Positions 37,232 through 51,626 are shown, counted from the first letter of the stretch. The stretch: DNA of 64,000 nt from Mesaphorura yosii (GCA_009869945.1 WIXG01000192.1:1-64000); one strand, 5' to 3'. Notes: generated by a model not told the origin, from the sequence alone. Numbers and translations: made by a program.

Positions 37232-40200
37232 CTTCTCAATATTTTGAATTTGATTCTCGTTGTATTTTCATGTGCTTGAAACGATCGCGTAGGATTTGGT
37301 TGTGATCTTGAATGAAGACAGATATGCTCGTCGTAGTGGTCGTTATGCACAAATGCATCTGCTGCCACAAAACAACCAACAACGTCTGCAAACCACGACA
37401 ATGGAAGAAACAGTGGTTCGTAACAAGGCGAGAAGCTGTGCAGAAAATGTCAATCCAGTTGATCCTCGCAAAGTCTTCTTCAGACTCTGCACGAAGATGA
37501 GTTTAAAGGCTTCGGCTCGTCAACCTGTAACGAAACCATAAAAAATATAATACGTAAATAAAGGAAGTATTTAAACCAGAAACCAACGAGGGTTAGGCTT
37601 TTCGCGTTGCGATTCATTGAACTTTGAGTTTGAAAATGCGAATCCATTCAATTTCACTGTTGATCTAAATTTTTTAATGAATATAAAGTTAAAGTGCGTG
37701 TGATAAAGGGTAAAGATCAGGATTCTCACAGTCTAATTTTGGCACTATTGTCTAATTCACAGGAGCCACAGGACCGCCCCTTGCGGGGACATCCTCGCTA
37801 TTTTGCCACAATTGCGAAGTGGTCATTGCAATTTCAATTACGCGCAATGACAGTGATCAATAATCACTGGGCGCATGACATAAATATGACATTGGCAATG
37901 ACAATGACAATGGCTTACCATTGTTGTACTCATAAATCACTCAACCAACGTGCAAACTAACTTCTCTTTCGTGATCACTGCGTCAATTACTCACATGCTT
38001 GATAATCGCAACTGCAAATTCAAGATGACTTTACCTTCCTAGAGCTGCCACCCTACTAACGACTGACACATTGCCACAATTTAATCCTTTGACTTGTCAA
38101 AGATGAGGAGACGCAGCTCATAATAATAATACTTTGTGCAAGCTCATCCGGCATAAAAATTGCATTATTAAATATTATTATTATACATACGCATGCCACA
38201 CAACAACTTGCCATGCATGCATTTAATTTAGTCCACATTTGACTTGGATATTGACGTTTTGTGCAAAAAGTAGGATTCTGTCGTGCCTCTGCTGTTCTGC
38301 TACCGTGCTATTATTATTCCTATTACTGCATTTAATCAGCTCACCTAGAAATGCAACCACGATTAAAACAATTTGTACCTCCTTAAATGCTTGCATGTTC
38401 TACATACCTATCATATGGTCACCTTGAGAATCCACGCTCACAGCCAGTCCACGGACGTACGTTGACAGCTTTCCTCAATTACAATTACAATGCGACTGCC
38501 GCTGGTGCTTCTTTGATGAGTGTTCCAAATCTTGTGTATCTATTCTCGGCTCGCAGTATGATCTCCAATTGCAATTAAATTCTCTCCGGCGCTTCTCCTC
38601 TCGTCGATTCGACTCGGTGAGATGCGAAATTGGTCCGACAACTGACAACACTCACTTCACACTTGACTTGATGACGCTGAGCCGACGGCGGATCTCAAGT
38701 GCTTTTAATTAATGATGGTAATTACAGTAATAATGGTTCATTGACAAATTATGATTGATGGATTCACAAAATGCGAGACAAAAAGTCACAGCATGAGCCC
38801 TTGTTCTTGGTTAAATTAGTCTTGGTCTTCTTCGTTGAACGTCTTGAACGAATGAGCGCAGTTTAGCGTATTCAAAATATTCGAATTGTTGCCGTATTGT
38901 TTTCTCGCCGTGCTCAAGTGCAGCTGCAACGCACGGATGACACGAAAACAAACAGATACAGAACGAAGATGCTGAGGATGTGTTTCTTCTTAATTCGCCA
39001 ATTCACGCATTTTGTATTTCTGCATCTCGGGCTCGGTTCGATGGATGAATTCGAATAAAGGAACAACGCGAAAGAATTTCTATTCAGTTACAAATCTTGC
39101 AAACTACAAACTGCAAAATTGAAGAATTTAACCGTTGCACTGAGTAGCAAGAACCAAGAACCACGGGTTAATTGAAATTCTGTGCACTTTTCGCTCAAAT
39201 TTTCTTGTCGTCTGCTCCGACTTTGTTTACATCAATAAATTAAGTTCAAATTCAGATTCAGGTACCCAATCAAGAGGATATTCAAATCTCCCAAATATGA
39301 AGCCGGTTAATCTTCAGGATCTTCAGTGTTTTGTTCTCATTGCGCGAACGTTGTTGACAATGACAAGTGGACAGCAGACACTGACACCACCCAAACCTCA
39401 ATTGTTCATAAATCACAACACGAATAACGCGAAATGAATTATTGTCACAATTTTAAACGAGAAACGAGTATGTTTAGCTTTTCTTTCTCTCGACCAAAAT
39501 TTCGCCTGTATGACACACGGACTCGACGCCGGAAACTTGATTTCAAAATAAGTTGATCTTCTGCGTTCTCGACTCGACCTTGTCTCGTCTGCTCTGTGAC
39601 AAATTTTGATCTCGTCGCTCGCCTCTTCTGCCTGCTTGGTTTGATGCTTGAGTAGAACTGTACCAAAGTTGGCGGCAGGTGCCCTGATTTAATAGATCGT
39701 TGAATGCTGATGAGACTGCGGATTCGTGTTCGCGTATCGTGTGGAGTGGATGTGGATTGTGGATGAGATGCGAGCACGAAGAGAGTGAAGAGTGAGTACA
39801 AAAGGAGACGAAGATAAAGACCAAACCAAACCAAGCCTTTCTTTTCTATTATTTGCAGCTTCTTTTTCTCTCTCGTATGGTACTATCGTCGTCAACAACA
39901 TCATCTTGGTCTCAGCATTTACAACAAGTTGCAAATGCAATGTTCGACTTGCTTGCGTTGCCAGCGAGTACGTGGATTCAGTGTCGTTTGTTCACACGCG
40001 CAATTTTTTCGTCACACCTGGAAAATTAAACCCCTTACGATGAAGAGCAGAAGATCCTGGTCTTTGCACACGAGTAAGAATGATTATGAAAGGGCCGTGC
40101 ATCCCGTGCGTGCGATGATCATTCATTTGAGTTCGAGGGCGGCACGCAATGAGTGGTACCTGATATGGCGTGTAACCTGCGTTTAACTTTCTTATTGCCA

Positions 40201-42764
40201 TTTCGAATGCGAATTCGCAAAGTCAAAGTCAATGTCAAGACTCAAGATCAACATCATACTCGTTGGAAGAGAAGGAAAAGTGTGCTGTGAGAGATTTCGC
40301 TAATAAAATAGCGACGAGCGTATAACGAGCGTAAAAAAGAAGGATGTTCTCGGTCTCTATTTTCGCAGGAAATGAGGCCCAATTTTAAGAGTAAATAGAG
40401 AAATTTTACTCACAAAAGCGTTTGGGGAAAAATTGAAACCGAATTTTGTGCGTGAGAAAAAGAATTCGTAAAAGATTAAAGCTTCAGGATCTAAAAATAG
40501 AAACCTCAGGAAAACAAACCAATTTTTACAATCAAGTTCATGTGAAAGAAATTCGCTGAGAGTTTGAGGATCCTCATTGGATCGAAACCGTCAAAATATC
40601 TGATCATAATCTTGCCTCTTGTGAATGAACGCAGGAGGCGAAAGACTAAATCTTTCAAGGTTTAAAATTGATTTGTTTTTGTAATTGCAAATCAAGCGTG
40701 GAAATCAGTCGACTAATTTTACATGTGACAAGATGAATGAATTACAAATTCACATGATAGTTAATTTTGACCTGAAATTTAATGTGTGTATGCTTGCTTT
40801 GCCGTTAACGCTTACGGTTCTACGCGCGTGCGTCTGATTCACATCATAATTTGATAGATTCATCAAGGGCAGAAGGCTTCCTTGCACTCGGAACTTAACA
40901 AGACAACAACAAAAACTTAACTGATAAATTTCAATTTTTACTTGACTGGGTTACTCGTGTTTTTTTTAAGCTCATCCATCTCAATTCGCAAATAAATAGA
41001 CGTACGTGCAAAACGTGTGCACTTGAAATCACGTTTGCCATCGCAGTCAACGCACCGCTATGTGTTGTCGTTTATGCCATTCGTTCCGACGGCTCACTTA
41101 AACACGCATAAATCTTCGTTTCATTTTTATCCTGATTTCTATTTTTACAGCAACAATGAAACCAGCAGCCAGCAACCATCATATGGTCAAGTTGTATTGT
41201 TATGCCATAATAGAGTGATCAATTTCTTTTATTTTGTCAAGTACAAAAGTCCCGGATGGAAGTCTTCATCTTCATCATTTTCTTTTGAGATCTTGTTTAA
41301 CACAGCGAAGCGTCGAGTGCAGATGCAGGCCAGAGAAGGTTCAAAAATGCTATCGCATTTGGTAGACCCGACCATTGGGATTCCGTTTCAGCAGCACATC
41401 TATGCATCTTCTACGTCGCGTTGCTTCGTCTTGAGTTGAACCTGACGCGGATGCGGCTGCAGTTGCAGATACCCAATTCAGGATAACAATAACCTCTTAT
41501 AATTTGGATGATCACTATTTGCAGGTTACGCTTCTCATTTTGCAGTTCTGTTATGAATTGAATTCTCGTGAATTTTGAAATGAATTGCACAGCGTGAGCG
41601 CAGCAGCCACTGTACGATTGCTAACAACTTGCAAATATATAGACATTTGCTGATGGATGAAACTGGCAAGTTGCAAGCGTCAGCAGTGCGGTCAAAATTT
41701 GCATTCGTCAGCATTCGATTGACGTATTGATGATAATTCCCAACTATTTTGGAAAGGATCACAAAAATGCCAAACCCGAGTTTTCTCCCAAAATCCGCGT
41801 TCTTCGTTGATTGTTCTGCATGTAAAGTATGTTAGATACCATATTTGGGAGACAAATGCAAAATGTTAATAGGCACAGATGGACGTATACAAAAATAGGG
41901 CTATAAGGCCATGGCCATACATTCCTGAGACGGGGACATTTTGACAGGGAAAACTGCATCTCAGGTGCAAAGAATTTGGCATGACTGACATACTTCACTA
42001 AATGCTCGCTTAATCGGATTTCACAGGATTTATTTACTTAAATATTCACAAATTCAAAGGCAGTTGAGTTTGAGTTGAAGGACAGTGTGCCCATGTAAAC
42101 TTTATGCGCTTTTAACCTTGATCTTCATTTTTCACGGCACGACATTCCTTTCAGGTTGAACAATCAAATCAAAGTCAAAATAAGGTCCTGCACAGGACAC
42201 TAGGACGCATTTTATGGCCGTCGACTCAACGTGATCTGAATTAAATCCTCATCACAAGTTGCATGGTTTGAATTTGTCTTGTTATGATTTTCTATTCTAT
42301 TTGGCATGATTTGAGGTTTGTTCTTCCTTGCCTCCGTGATTGATATGCTTATTTGCCTAAGCTTGAGCTCTGACTAAATATTTCAAGCTCTACTTACTGC
42401 ATCCATGCAAAAAATTAACCAGCCCGCCTGTAAACTAAAGTAATAGTTAACTAATCACGGTGTATCATTTTAATAAAATTCGTTTTCTGCATTCGCATTC
42501 ACGATCACGTGCCTCCTTTGCTTGCCCTGGTGCGTTGTTGGCCTGAAAGTAAATCAGAGTCAACAATCAAGGGAAAAATTGGTACGACAAACGGCACGAG
42601 TGCATGACGAAGAAGATTTGATGACACGCAGATTTCTTAGTCAACAATTGCCAATTGCCAGTCCTTTCTTGTGGCAGCGAGGGCGCTACGCATGTGATTA
42701 CTGTGGTTTCAATATTTGAACTTGCAAATCAGGCAGGAAAATCATTTCACGAGACGGCGATTGT

Positions 42765-42785
42765 GGTCTGATTCAGACCACATCA
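42765..42785. repeat. Short palindrome, 10-bp arms
   Basis: TGTGGTCTGA, one spacer base, then TCAGACCACA: a perfect inverted repeat. It could be a dimeric transcription-factor site or chance. It does not match the ecdysone receptor consensus exactly. Confidence 0.5.
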
Positions 42786-44924
42786 GATCAACAATGTCAA
42801 CGAGATTATACTGTAGGTAACAATTTGTGGCAGCCGGCACAAGTGATAGGAAACTTCATTTTGAGTCAGACGCCTTGCATTTGTAGCTACTCTGCCTAGC
42901 GTCTGAGAATTTGTGGTAAAAGCGAAAAGGTACGATGATTCTGGCATTTCTGGCTGGATTCAGCAATGCCCGCAACAGCAACTCTTGATTCTTCTTTCTG
43001 CTAATGTGAATCTTATCACAACATTCAGATTGGCAGCAAGATAAGTCTCTCTTCCGTGGTACTTCCGCACGATTCTCGTCTCATTCATTTAGAATTGGTC
43101 CCCACATAAGCAGAAAAAAAGAATTTGGATAACTGAAGATGAAACGCTGCCAACCTGCTGTTAAGTCATACGCGTGCATAAATAAATGCTATCGTAAAGT
43201 AGAAATTACAAATTACGAAACAGCACACCAGGTTAATGCTCACGTGTTTAATGCTTTCGGAGTAAGCAATTTTCAGCACGCACCATCCTGTTACGTTCAA
43301 GTTCAATAACTCGAAATGACTGGCTCCAGAGGTGGTAAACACTTCCCTATCGTCAAATCGCGTGCTTGTGCCATGCCATGATCATGAGCTACACTTAACA
43401 GGGCAATTTTTATTTTTCGGATGAGTTTTTGAACATGCTTCAGAATTCAGGTTGACTTCCGTAAGTATCAAGAATCTTGCAAGAATAATGAAATCATAAA
43501 TTCACCATAGCCCCTAGCGTGAACTTAACTTTACGCTGCAGTGCAATGTTTAATGAAGTTGTTGCGATGATTCTTGCGTTTGGCGAAGATTTATTTTGTG
43601 TGAGCATATTATGCAATTATGATTAGCGTTGAAGGGAGCAACTGCAACTCTGCAAATGCGATTTCTATTTCAAAGTCAAGAACCGTGTACATGAAACGGG
43701 AAATGGCCAAGCACGACTAAGATAAAGATAAATTTTGACGATGTATACAATGCTGGTATGAATAATCCTTGTTTACGATATTGAATGTCAGAGGTTACAT
43801 TCCGCCAGTAGACCACACGGTAATTAAGTCATCAACTGTTATCTCAACCACGTACAGACTCCAATTGCCAAGCTCTAGATTAACGTCAAGTCAAGCTCAG
43901 AGTGTAAACGAAGTTAATCACAACAGCAAATGGAATTAACCCAAATCGAGATTTGTGTACAATTTATGGAATTAAAATTTCTCGCACAATTATTGCTCCA
44001 CTTCTCTTTCAGGGTTTTGTGCAAATTGAATCTTACGGCGACAATTCAAGCTTTCAAGCTCCATTGTTGACGTTGACAATATGATGCTAATCTATTTACG
44101 GTACGCTCTCCCAGGATCGTGAGTACCAGCCGACTTTAGAAAGCACTTCGCCGCGGTCACGGCTGCGTCGTGCCATTGACAAACTCCAAACTCTCCCAAA
44201 AATGAAATTTGGGTGCACTTGATTCATTCGGAGAGACAGACGACAATAAAAGCGTTTATCTGGCACAAAAATAATTGCCTCACAACAATACTAATGACGG
44301 CACGGCACAAGCACTCGAGAAAATTGTTGTAAACACTTTTTATTGGCATTGTCGCAGGAGTTTACATTGTCACGATATCACGGGTTGCCACGCAGTGCCG
44401 GCAGTGCAATAACGCACAAGCAATGCTAATGCTATGCTATAAATTAGTAATAGCTCAATTAGTGGCACTAAAGAGAGCTGAGTTGGAGACAGAGTCGGGA
44501 AAGGAGAACAATAAGATTTCCTTTCTGCGCCTTTCATTGTTACTGACAAGATTCACGAATCATGAGTTCAGTTGGAAAATGATGTGAGATGATTGAAATG
44601 TTTAAGCATGTCACATGAACAAGAGCATAAAGTACGAGGAATGTTAATTCGTCCAACCAAGTGGTATTAACATTTTCATAGTTTATGGCCAACTCTCGTG
44701 CCATTAAGTTGAGATTTATTGACGACACTAAAACGGTGAATGGGCTTGCATCTCACGTGTAAGTTGCAACTGAGGAGCTTCATATTCTCGAGATTTGGCT
44801 TGACCGACGGTTTACTGCTGCCGTAAAAATATTATGTCCGAAATCCGAGTCCGTTAGTCATGAATTTTTCAACTTTTATGAGATTTGAAGTTTCGAACTG
44901 AATCGCTCGTCTGATGTTCATTCA

Positions 44925-44961
44925 CTAATTGCAAAAGGCATTCCGAGCCTTTTGCAATTAG
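44925..44961. repeat. Perfect 15-bp hairpin with 7-nt loop
   Basis: CTAATTGCAAAAGGC, loop ATTCCGA, then GCCTTTTGCAATTAG. The arms are exact reverse complements. It lies in non-coding DNA with no nearby gene. It is too short for a typical microRNA precursor, and no target-site duplication or flanking transposon sequence was noticed. Confidence 0.75.
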
Positions 44962-47900
44962 CCGGCGACTTCGTGCACTTAACATGATCCTCGATGGCAA
45001 TCACTGTTAAGTTAAGCCTCGTGAATACAGAATGTTTGCCACAAACGGTAGGAACGTCATAATTAACAATATTTCGTAATGCTAGTTGCATGTTTAAGTC
45101 CACAACCTCCTCAATCATATTCAGTAGTCGCGTGTATCACAAGATTGTCGTGAACCGCCTCGACTTGATCAGTCAAGTCTTTCATTCCAAAATTGAAAGG
45201 AAAATATGACTAAATATTAGGCAATTTGAAATTATCCCTCATTTTACATTTATCTTTCCGCATTTGCCGCATTCTACTGACTAGTGTAAATGTACACCTG
45301 TCTGTCATTCAAACAATTAACTGCAAAGAAAATTATCGCACGCGATTTTACACCAAAATTTATTACTTCAGCATTCAAACTTTCAAATGCTTGCCTCAAA
45401 TGGTCAGATAATTTTTTGCGAAAATGTCCATAATTAATCATTATTATCAGATCACAAGTCAAGCAAAATTTACGACCTTTCTCTATGATGCGTTTCCGAT
45501 TAATTGGAAACTGTTTATCGAGAGATTTCAATGATTCTGGCTAACTCAACGATTTTCTTTCACTTTTGCCTAGCTTTTGAGGACATGACGAACTGCAATT
45601 TGTTCTATTTCGTTTTACTTTATTACTTTAAGCAAAAAATAATTACATAAAGCCCGTATTAGGTAATGTATTTAACGTGAAAAAAATTATGGTGCTGTCA
45701 AGTTTTAGCGATATTAAGGAAGCCGAGTTGAAGAAATTGATCTCTCTGTGGCCTTCCCCAAACGACCTTTACTCACAATTAGAAAACTTACACCTGGCAT
45801 CTAACTCCGAATTTCTGTATTATGTGGAGAAACGTACAAACAACGCCGTGTAGAAATTTTAATTTAAGCACGGCGAAGTGCACTTCACTACCTGCTTAAT
45901 TACCTTACATAAATACTGTCATTAGACAATTGCGAAAGGCAACTGCTTCCTGTAGACTTTCGACACAGTAAAATGTATTTTCGAAGCCTCGCTGCGCCGT
46001 ACACGTCTGTAAATTGTCTCGCTTCGATTAATCGCTATCACATTGACTTTTTTGTTGAACCGTACGCACTGTATACCCACCGACATCATGACGCTCTGCA
46101 GTAATTCTCAGCGGCAATTCGCAGCAGCAGAGTTAACCTACTGAACTGCAATACAGGCAATACACGGGGCGAGTACGATTTGCAAAGTGAACGTGCGTTC
46201 GCTTGCTGCGCTGAGAGAATTCAGGATTCCCATAAATCCCATAGAAGTATGCGAACTTGTAGCGTAAAAGGTTAAGGATCTTAATAAATACAAAAATAAC
46301 GCGTAAGGTGACATCAACAATGTAACAATGCAATTATTTCGCATTTCGCGAACCCGTACGTGTATATACTCTTGCCTCTTCTTGTCTTCTTGCACTTGAG
46401 CATTGAGCTTCAATCTTGTGCGCTTGACTTTTTAAATTGAAAAGATGTGCTGCTCTATTACGCCTGCATAAAGGAATCAACCCAACTTGTTTCTTTCTTT
46501 CAGAAATTGAATGAGTGGGTAAGTAATAACAATCAACGATAATAAGAATGAACTTGGAAGAGAAATTTTCTCATTAAAAACTCTGCAACTCTGCTCTGCA
46601 CTGAAGATACACTGCTTACTCTTAACGAAGTTGCATCCCTCCACGTGTGCGTACATGTGATGATGTGAGATTGATAATCATAATCATGTAATATAAAAGT
46701 TTGTGTTTGTATGATTTTATAATCCAAAATCGCAATCGTAACAAACATATCATGACAGACACATGTAATGTAATTGGGTACCTTGTTGGTTATAAATAAT
46801 TGCAACAAGAGCGATGAAAAGTTTCATTTCGCTTTCATTCGATGCGCTTGCAGTTTGCAGTGCAGGTAAATCATAAATCCTGTGGGTTTGTCTTTGAGAA
46901 AACTCGTTCATTTCTTAACTTTAAAGGTGTCGTTTGTCATTAAACAAGCTTATAAGTGCCGTGTCGTGCGGAAGCTCATTCCAAGTAGTGGCAAAAAGAG
47001 ATCCCAGCAAAGAGACAGTTTGCGTCTGCCCTACCTTCCGAGTGAGACTGTTCCGAGAGACCCACATTAGTCACACAGGTATTTCTTTATTTTTATTCTT
47101 ATCATTTGGTGTGGTGGCCGTCGTTGGTATGTCCTCCTCATGGTCAGATTTAGAGCTATCATCAGTTTTGAAGTCTCAATTCAGTTCTATTCTATCCGGG
47201 GGCCTGCAGCTTCGTTCTTTAACTCATGCTTGCGAGCGTCGCTAATGTTAAAGCATCTTGATGCCGAGGAATTTTTTTGCGTAATTTGTTTATTAAATGT
47301 AAGGTGGATTTACGGCCACTGGATTGCTCATTATCAAACATTGTCGGCTTTTACCGCGTGAAGTCAGTTTTTCATGCTCCAAAGATCATCGCGTGTTCGG
47401 ATCGGCCGAATTGATCATACCATGCGTGCAGCGTGCCCTATCACCAGTTTTTATGCTGTGTTAAACTTAAATTGGCATACTAATGATCGAGAACCAGTGT
47501 TAATTTGATTGCGTGAGACCTAATAAGCTTGGCTAAGAAGTCTTTACAGTGTCCAAATCGATTAGTACCATATATACTAAGAATAGGACCGATTACCACC
47601 ATGCCATCATATCACGGTTTGGCACACCCGCACACGGCACAAGGCACGCTTGAGATCTTGTACTTCAAAAGGCACAATCCTGTAGAAAGGGAATGGGTAC
47701 TCGCGTTTTCACTTCTTGAACTATGAACTAAAACATGACAAGGCAGAACAAATAACGAACAGGCGAGACGACAGCACGAAATTGAGCAACGTACCGTGCC
47801 GTATAATTATGTAGAAATTTTGGATGACAGAATCTGTCGTCGTTGGTCGTACTCACGTTCGAGCCATTTAACGTGTAATTGTAACAGCGACGATTTAATA

Positions 47901-48353
47901 GGGTAATTAGCCTGGCCTACTTGAGAAATTATTTCCATTCCATCTTGAGCATGATCTCGCGAATCTCGCCATGCTGAGCTGCACGCTGAACAAAGCAAAT
48001 GTCAAATACGGAAAGGAGAACAAGAGTCGAGTGCTTATCAATGTCACATCTTGTGCATACGTCTTGATAACATGATAACAAAGATTTCAAAGTGCAGGAG
48101 GGTTTCCTTTTCACGTATCGCTCACGAATCGGTATGTCACGTCCACGTCCTGTGGAAATCTGTTGAATTACGATACTTTTAAACTGTCAAGTGATGACAA
48201 CTTTTGGTCGATGGCCCGATATTGATCGAACATTTGTAATGCACATGTCATTTACTACAGTTGCTGCAAAATGCATTAATTGATTCATGCCTTACTTGCC
48301 CTAAGAAATTAATTCCCGGTAGTCGTCACTCATAATCGATTATTCTTTGCAGA

Positions 48354-51143
48354 ATGAAGTGCATTCGCATTCCTCGGCAGCGTTCCGCCCCAGCCTTGAC
48401 TGCTATCGTGTTGATAATTGTTGCAACCAGTTTAAGTCTGGTCGCTTCTGAAGACAAACCAAAGACTGAACCCAAAACAGATGGGGATGCGCCACGTTCT
48501 TCGACGACAACGACGAAGAAGCCTGCTACTATCGTGGCTTCCTCAGCCCGCAACAATAACAACAATGGCTTCAAGCCGTCTTCGTTCGAATTTGAACAAT
48601 CCATGAGGCAGAATAGCCATCGTAAGTAGAGTGCAATTTAAAAAAACGATTTCAATCGAATCTAGCTAAATTCCTTTAGAAATGAAGTTTCCTGAATCCG
48701 GCGAACAACCGAAAGTAAAACGGCAGGAGCAGCAGGTAGTCGTTCGACTTTTCGACGGACCCGAGCCTGGGCAAAGCCACGGAAGGGTGGATGAAGACGG
48801 AGCTCATGAAGAGGGAGAGTCTTTAGAGCAGGGACAGCCACCGAAGACCCCGAGAGGCTACTACGATGAAAGTGCTCATTACAGAGACTTTGGGCATGGA
48901 GTTGGATTGCCGAACGCTCAAGAGGAAGACAACGAGGTCGAAGCCCCTCATGGTAATCAGTATCTACCACCACAACGCCCCCAGCAAAATTCTTTCCGCC
49001 AAGATCCGATTGTGAACCAGTACCGCACTTCGCCGGAGAAGTACCAATACCTACCTCCAGTTCAGACTCCTGGAAATGCTCGTCGTCCCAGCCCAGCTTA
49101 CAACGGTGGTAGCAGAAGCCCATACTCATACGAAGTTCCTGCTTCTGGATCGTACCACGGCTATACTCCCATCGTCAACGATTACACGAAGCCTCAAATT
49201 ATTGCCAGTGTACCTTACCACCATGCTGGACCCGTGATGAGTTCGTTAGAACCAGGTTCACATTCCGAAGGAGCACACACGTAAGCAAAATCTATAGACG
49301 AGCTTCATTAGCATTATATGCCTAGGATCTATAACATGACAATTTGTACATGAAGTATGTTACGCCCACCATTGTACTATTTTAGCGTTCGACAAACTCA
49401 TTCTGAAATCGGATTTGAGATTGGACCAGGTGTGACCAAAGCTTTAAAACTTCTACTTCCATCCGCTCTCCTCCTGACAGGAATGTCGGCGCTATTCCCT
49501 ACTCGTGTTTACGTTCCGACTCAACCAAAGTAACAACCGACTAATCAGTTACTAATCAGTCGGGCTGTAGTTGCACAACACAGAGCACAGCACAGCATGA
49601 CATGATGCACGACTGACACTGAGCACCTTTACTTGACCGTTAATGGCGCTTGTGGCTTGTGTCCATTTGTAATAGATTCAACAGCAACCGCTTGCGTACC
49701 ACCATAGAATTTCCGCTTTTTCCCTGCTTTCGAGACAAGTTAATCAGCTCTCGCCTTTGCACAGGAATCCTCAGCGACAAAAGCGTGGTGCCGATTACAC
49801 TCCAGTAAACTCGGACGAGAATATTGAATACATTCCAGCCAGCTTGCTGCGAAGAGAGCATCGAACAGATGATGCGGACCCAGAACTTTATGACTACGAC
49901 GATGGAACCCCAAGTACCTATTATGGAACCTATTCGCCAGTTCACAAGGCCAAGAATTTGCGGCCGACTGTCGAGACACTGTCGAAGAGTCAAAGAAGCA
50001 AAGTCCCCGAATTCGTTCCAATCCCAACCTCAAAAGCTTCGTCCAACGGGCAGGATATAGATCCATTTGATTTGCCTGCTCAAGATGAATACGACGCGTT
50101 TCAATTCAAAAGTAACAAGGAACCGGCCAAGTCATCTAAGACCGCAGTTTCTGGAGCGGAACGCACTCCACGCGTCTTAGCAAGTATTTTACCATTGAAC
50201 AATGATTTCCTAAACCTCTTGTTCTCCACGACAAATGTAAACACTTCTGCAACTCCGACCACAGGTACAATCAAATCATCCCCAGTCGCTGGATCACCCA
50301 CGTCAATGACTCCAATCACATCCAGCACCTCCACCACATCCTCATCAAATACAATCGCTGCTCCTGTAACCAGTTCAGCCAAGAGAGGTTCGCGAAGACG
50401 TGTGAAGCCAGCAGCAGGAGTCCAGGTCACCCCAACGGGTGCGGCTGTGCTAGCTCTTCCAGTTGGAACAGCGCCTACCGTTGCCCCCACTACAAAAGTT
50501 ACCATAGTCACCAACATGAATTCAAAGGTCCAACACTTCCCCATTGTGGATGAAGCCTTGCAGCAAATCATGGCTTCTGCGGCGACTCTCGCCCCAATAG
50601 AAGAACAAATTCAGAAGCAACTCCGAATGCAACAGGAGGCGGAGAAGAAAAGCCTTAATACTCCGACACCGCACCAGGAGCTCTTCAAGAAGGATGAGAA
50701 GCCGCAGCAGAGCAGACAATTCGACTTCAGCCCACAAGGCCCAATCATGGGACTTTTGAATGCAGCAGTCGAACATCGCCAAGGTAGGAGAACCAACGCA
50801 CTCGAAATTGAGAAATTGGTACACAGATTCTGACCACCCATTTTCCATTTCTATTTTCAGACAGCGACGTTTGCCAGCGGAGGGCACTGTGCGATCTAGC
50901 AATGCGGGGCACAAATCCGACTGCAACCAGATTCGAAACGTTCCTGTGGGCGCTAGCTAATCTGTAAGTTCGTACAAATAATTTCGATATTCTTTACCAT
51001 CAAATCACAACGTGAATCCTTCCAGCACTCCAAATGCATTCACGGCAATGTACGACATCGATGACGTGTTCCAGACAATTCGCGAAAAGAACTGTGCAAG
51101 ATACAAATGTGCGAACCCAAACCTCGACATCCAAGTCCAGTGA
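48354..51143 (+). CDS. Secreted/membrane precursor with DM4/12-like cysteine tail, 750 aa
   Basis: Six exons: 48354-48621, 48680-49280, 49386-49529, 49765-50783, 50861-50963 and 51026-51143, all GT-AG, totalling 751 codons. A signal peptide (ALTAIVLIIVATSLSLVA) opens the protein and exon 1 ends in phase 1. Exon 2 is Pro/Gln/Tyr-rich. Exon 3 carries a hydrophobic segment (ALKLLLPSALLLTGMSALFP, about 309-328); the exon 3-4 junction creates NPQRQKRG, a furin-like site (342-345). Exon 4 is Thr/Ser/Pro-rich. The C-terminus holds CQRRALC (682, 688) and NCARYKC (735, 740), the C-x5-C ... C-x4-C layout of the insect DM4/12 family, whose molecular role is unknown. An acceptor (TTCTTTGCAG) ends one base before the ATG, so a 5' untranslated exon exists upstream. 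It is a paralog of the 54-58 kb gene by cysteine pattern and intron position. Confidence 0.85.
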
Positions 51144-51626
51144 AATGAAAGGATGCTGGATTGAATCTACCAAAAGTCATTCTAGTTTTAAGAATTCTAT
51201 CATTTTACGCGTAATGTTTCCTACAGAATTCATGTTCAAAACTTGTATCTCAAAACAATTTAATCAAAACCAAATGCAATTAAGCAACACAACCGTTGAT
51301 GTTTTACGCCACCATTTCAAGGATTTTTCAGTCATTATCGTGTTTTAGCGATCCAATGTAATCAGTCTCCGGTGAAATTCGTCTAATAAAATTACAGTCT
51401 GTCGATTATAGGCGAAGTTCCTCCATGTTTCCCTTGACTTTCTTACGATCACGATCCGTATGACATAACAGATTCTCACTTGAGTAACAAAGCGCATAAG
51501 ATCGAATAAATGTTAAAAAAGCAACGACTTGAAAGGCATACACATTTTTGTGGTTTTGAAACTGAAACTTTTAAAAATTAGGTTAGACACTGGTGTTGTG
51601 TCGTGCTCCGTGCTCGCCACTCCAGG
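51144..51626. other. 3' region of the 750-aa gene and upstream of the scramblase-like gene
   Basis: Holds the AATAAA at 51385-51390. A minor open frame continuing past the stop has no features. No independent gene. Confidence 0.6.
51385..51390 (+). terminator. Polyadenylation signal AATAAA
   Basis: AATAAA 242 nt downstream of the stop of the 750-residue gene and before the next gene begins. Confidence 0.55.

Larger units (their letters stand above)
37232..48353. other. Gene desert, about 11 kb
   Basis: The longest stretch without a supportable gene. Open frames of 129-140 codons occur (near 39.5 kb minus and 41.2 kb plus) but have no domains, no clear splice context and unbiased composition. 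A perfect 15-bp hairpin lies at 44925-44961 and a shorter palindrome at 42765-42785. Because it separates minus-strand from plus-strand members of the large-precursor family it may be a regulatory interval, but nothing in the sequence proves this. Confidence 0.5.

Noticed and set aside
39445-39940. Overlapping minus-strand frames of 83-129 codons, one starting with a signal-like hydrophobic run
   Set aside because: Three frames are open at once over the same DNA, composition is unremarkable and there are no splice partners or domains; most likely chance.
41017-41439. Plus-strand frame of 140 codons
   Set aside because: No domain, mixed composition, no regular splice context; typical of chance in AT-rich DNA of this length.
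47807-48114. Minus-strand open segments with a possible acceptor and a short terminal exon-like tail
   Set aside because: Two frames compete and no upstream exons were found; evidence too thin to call a gene.
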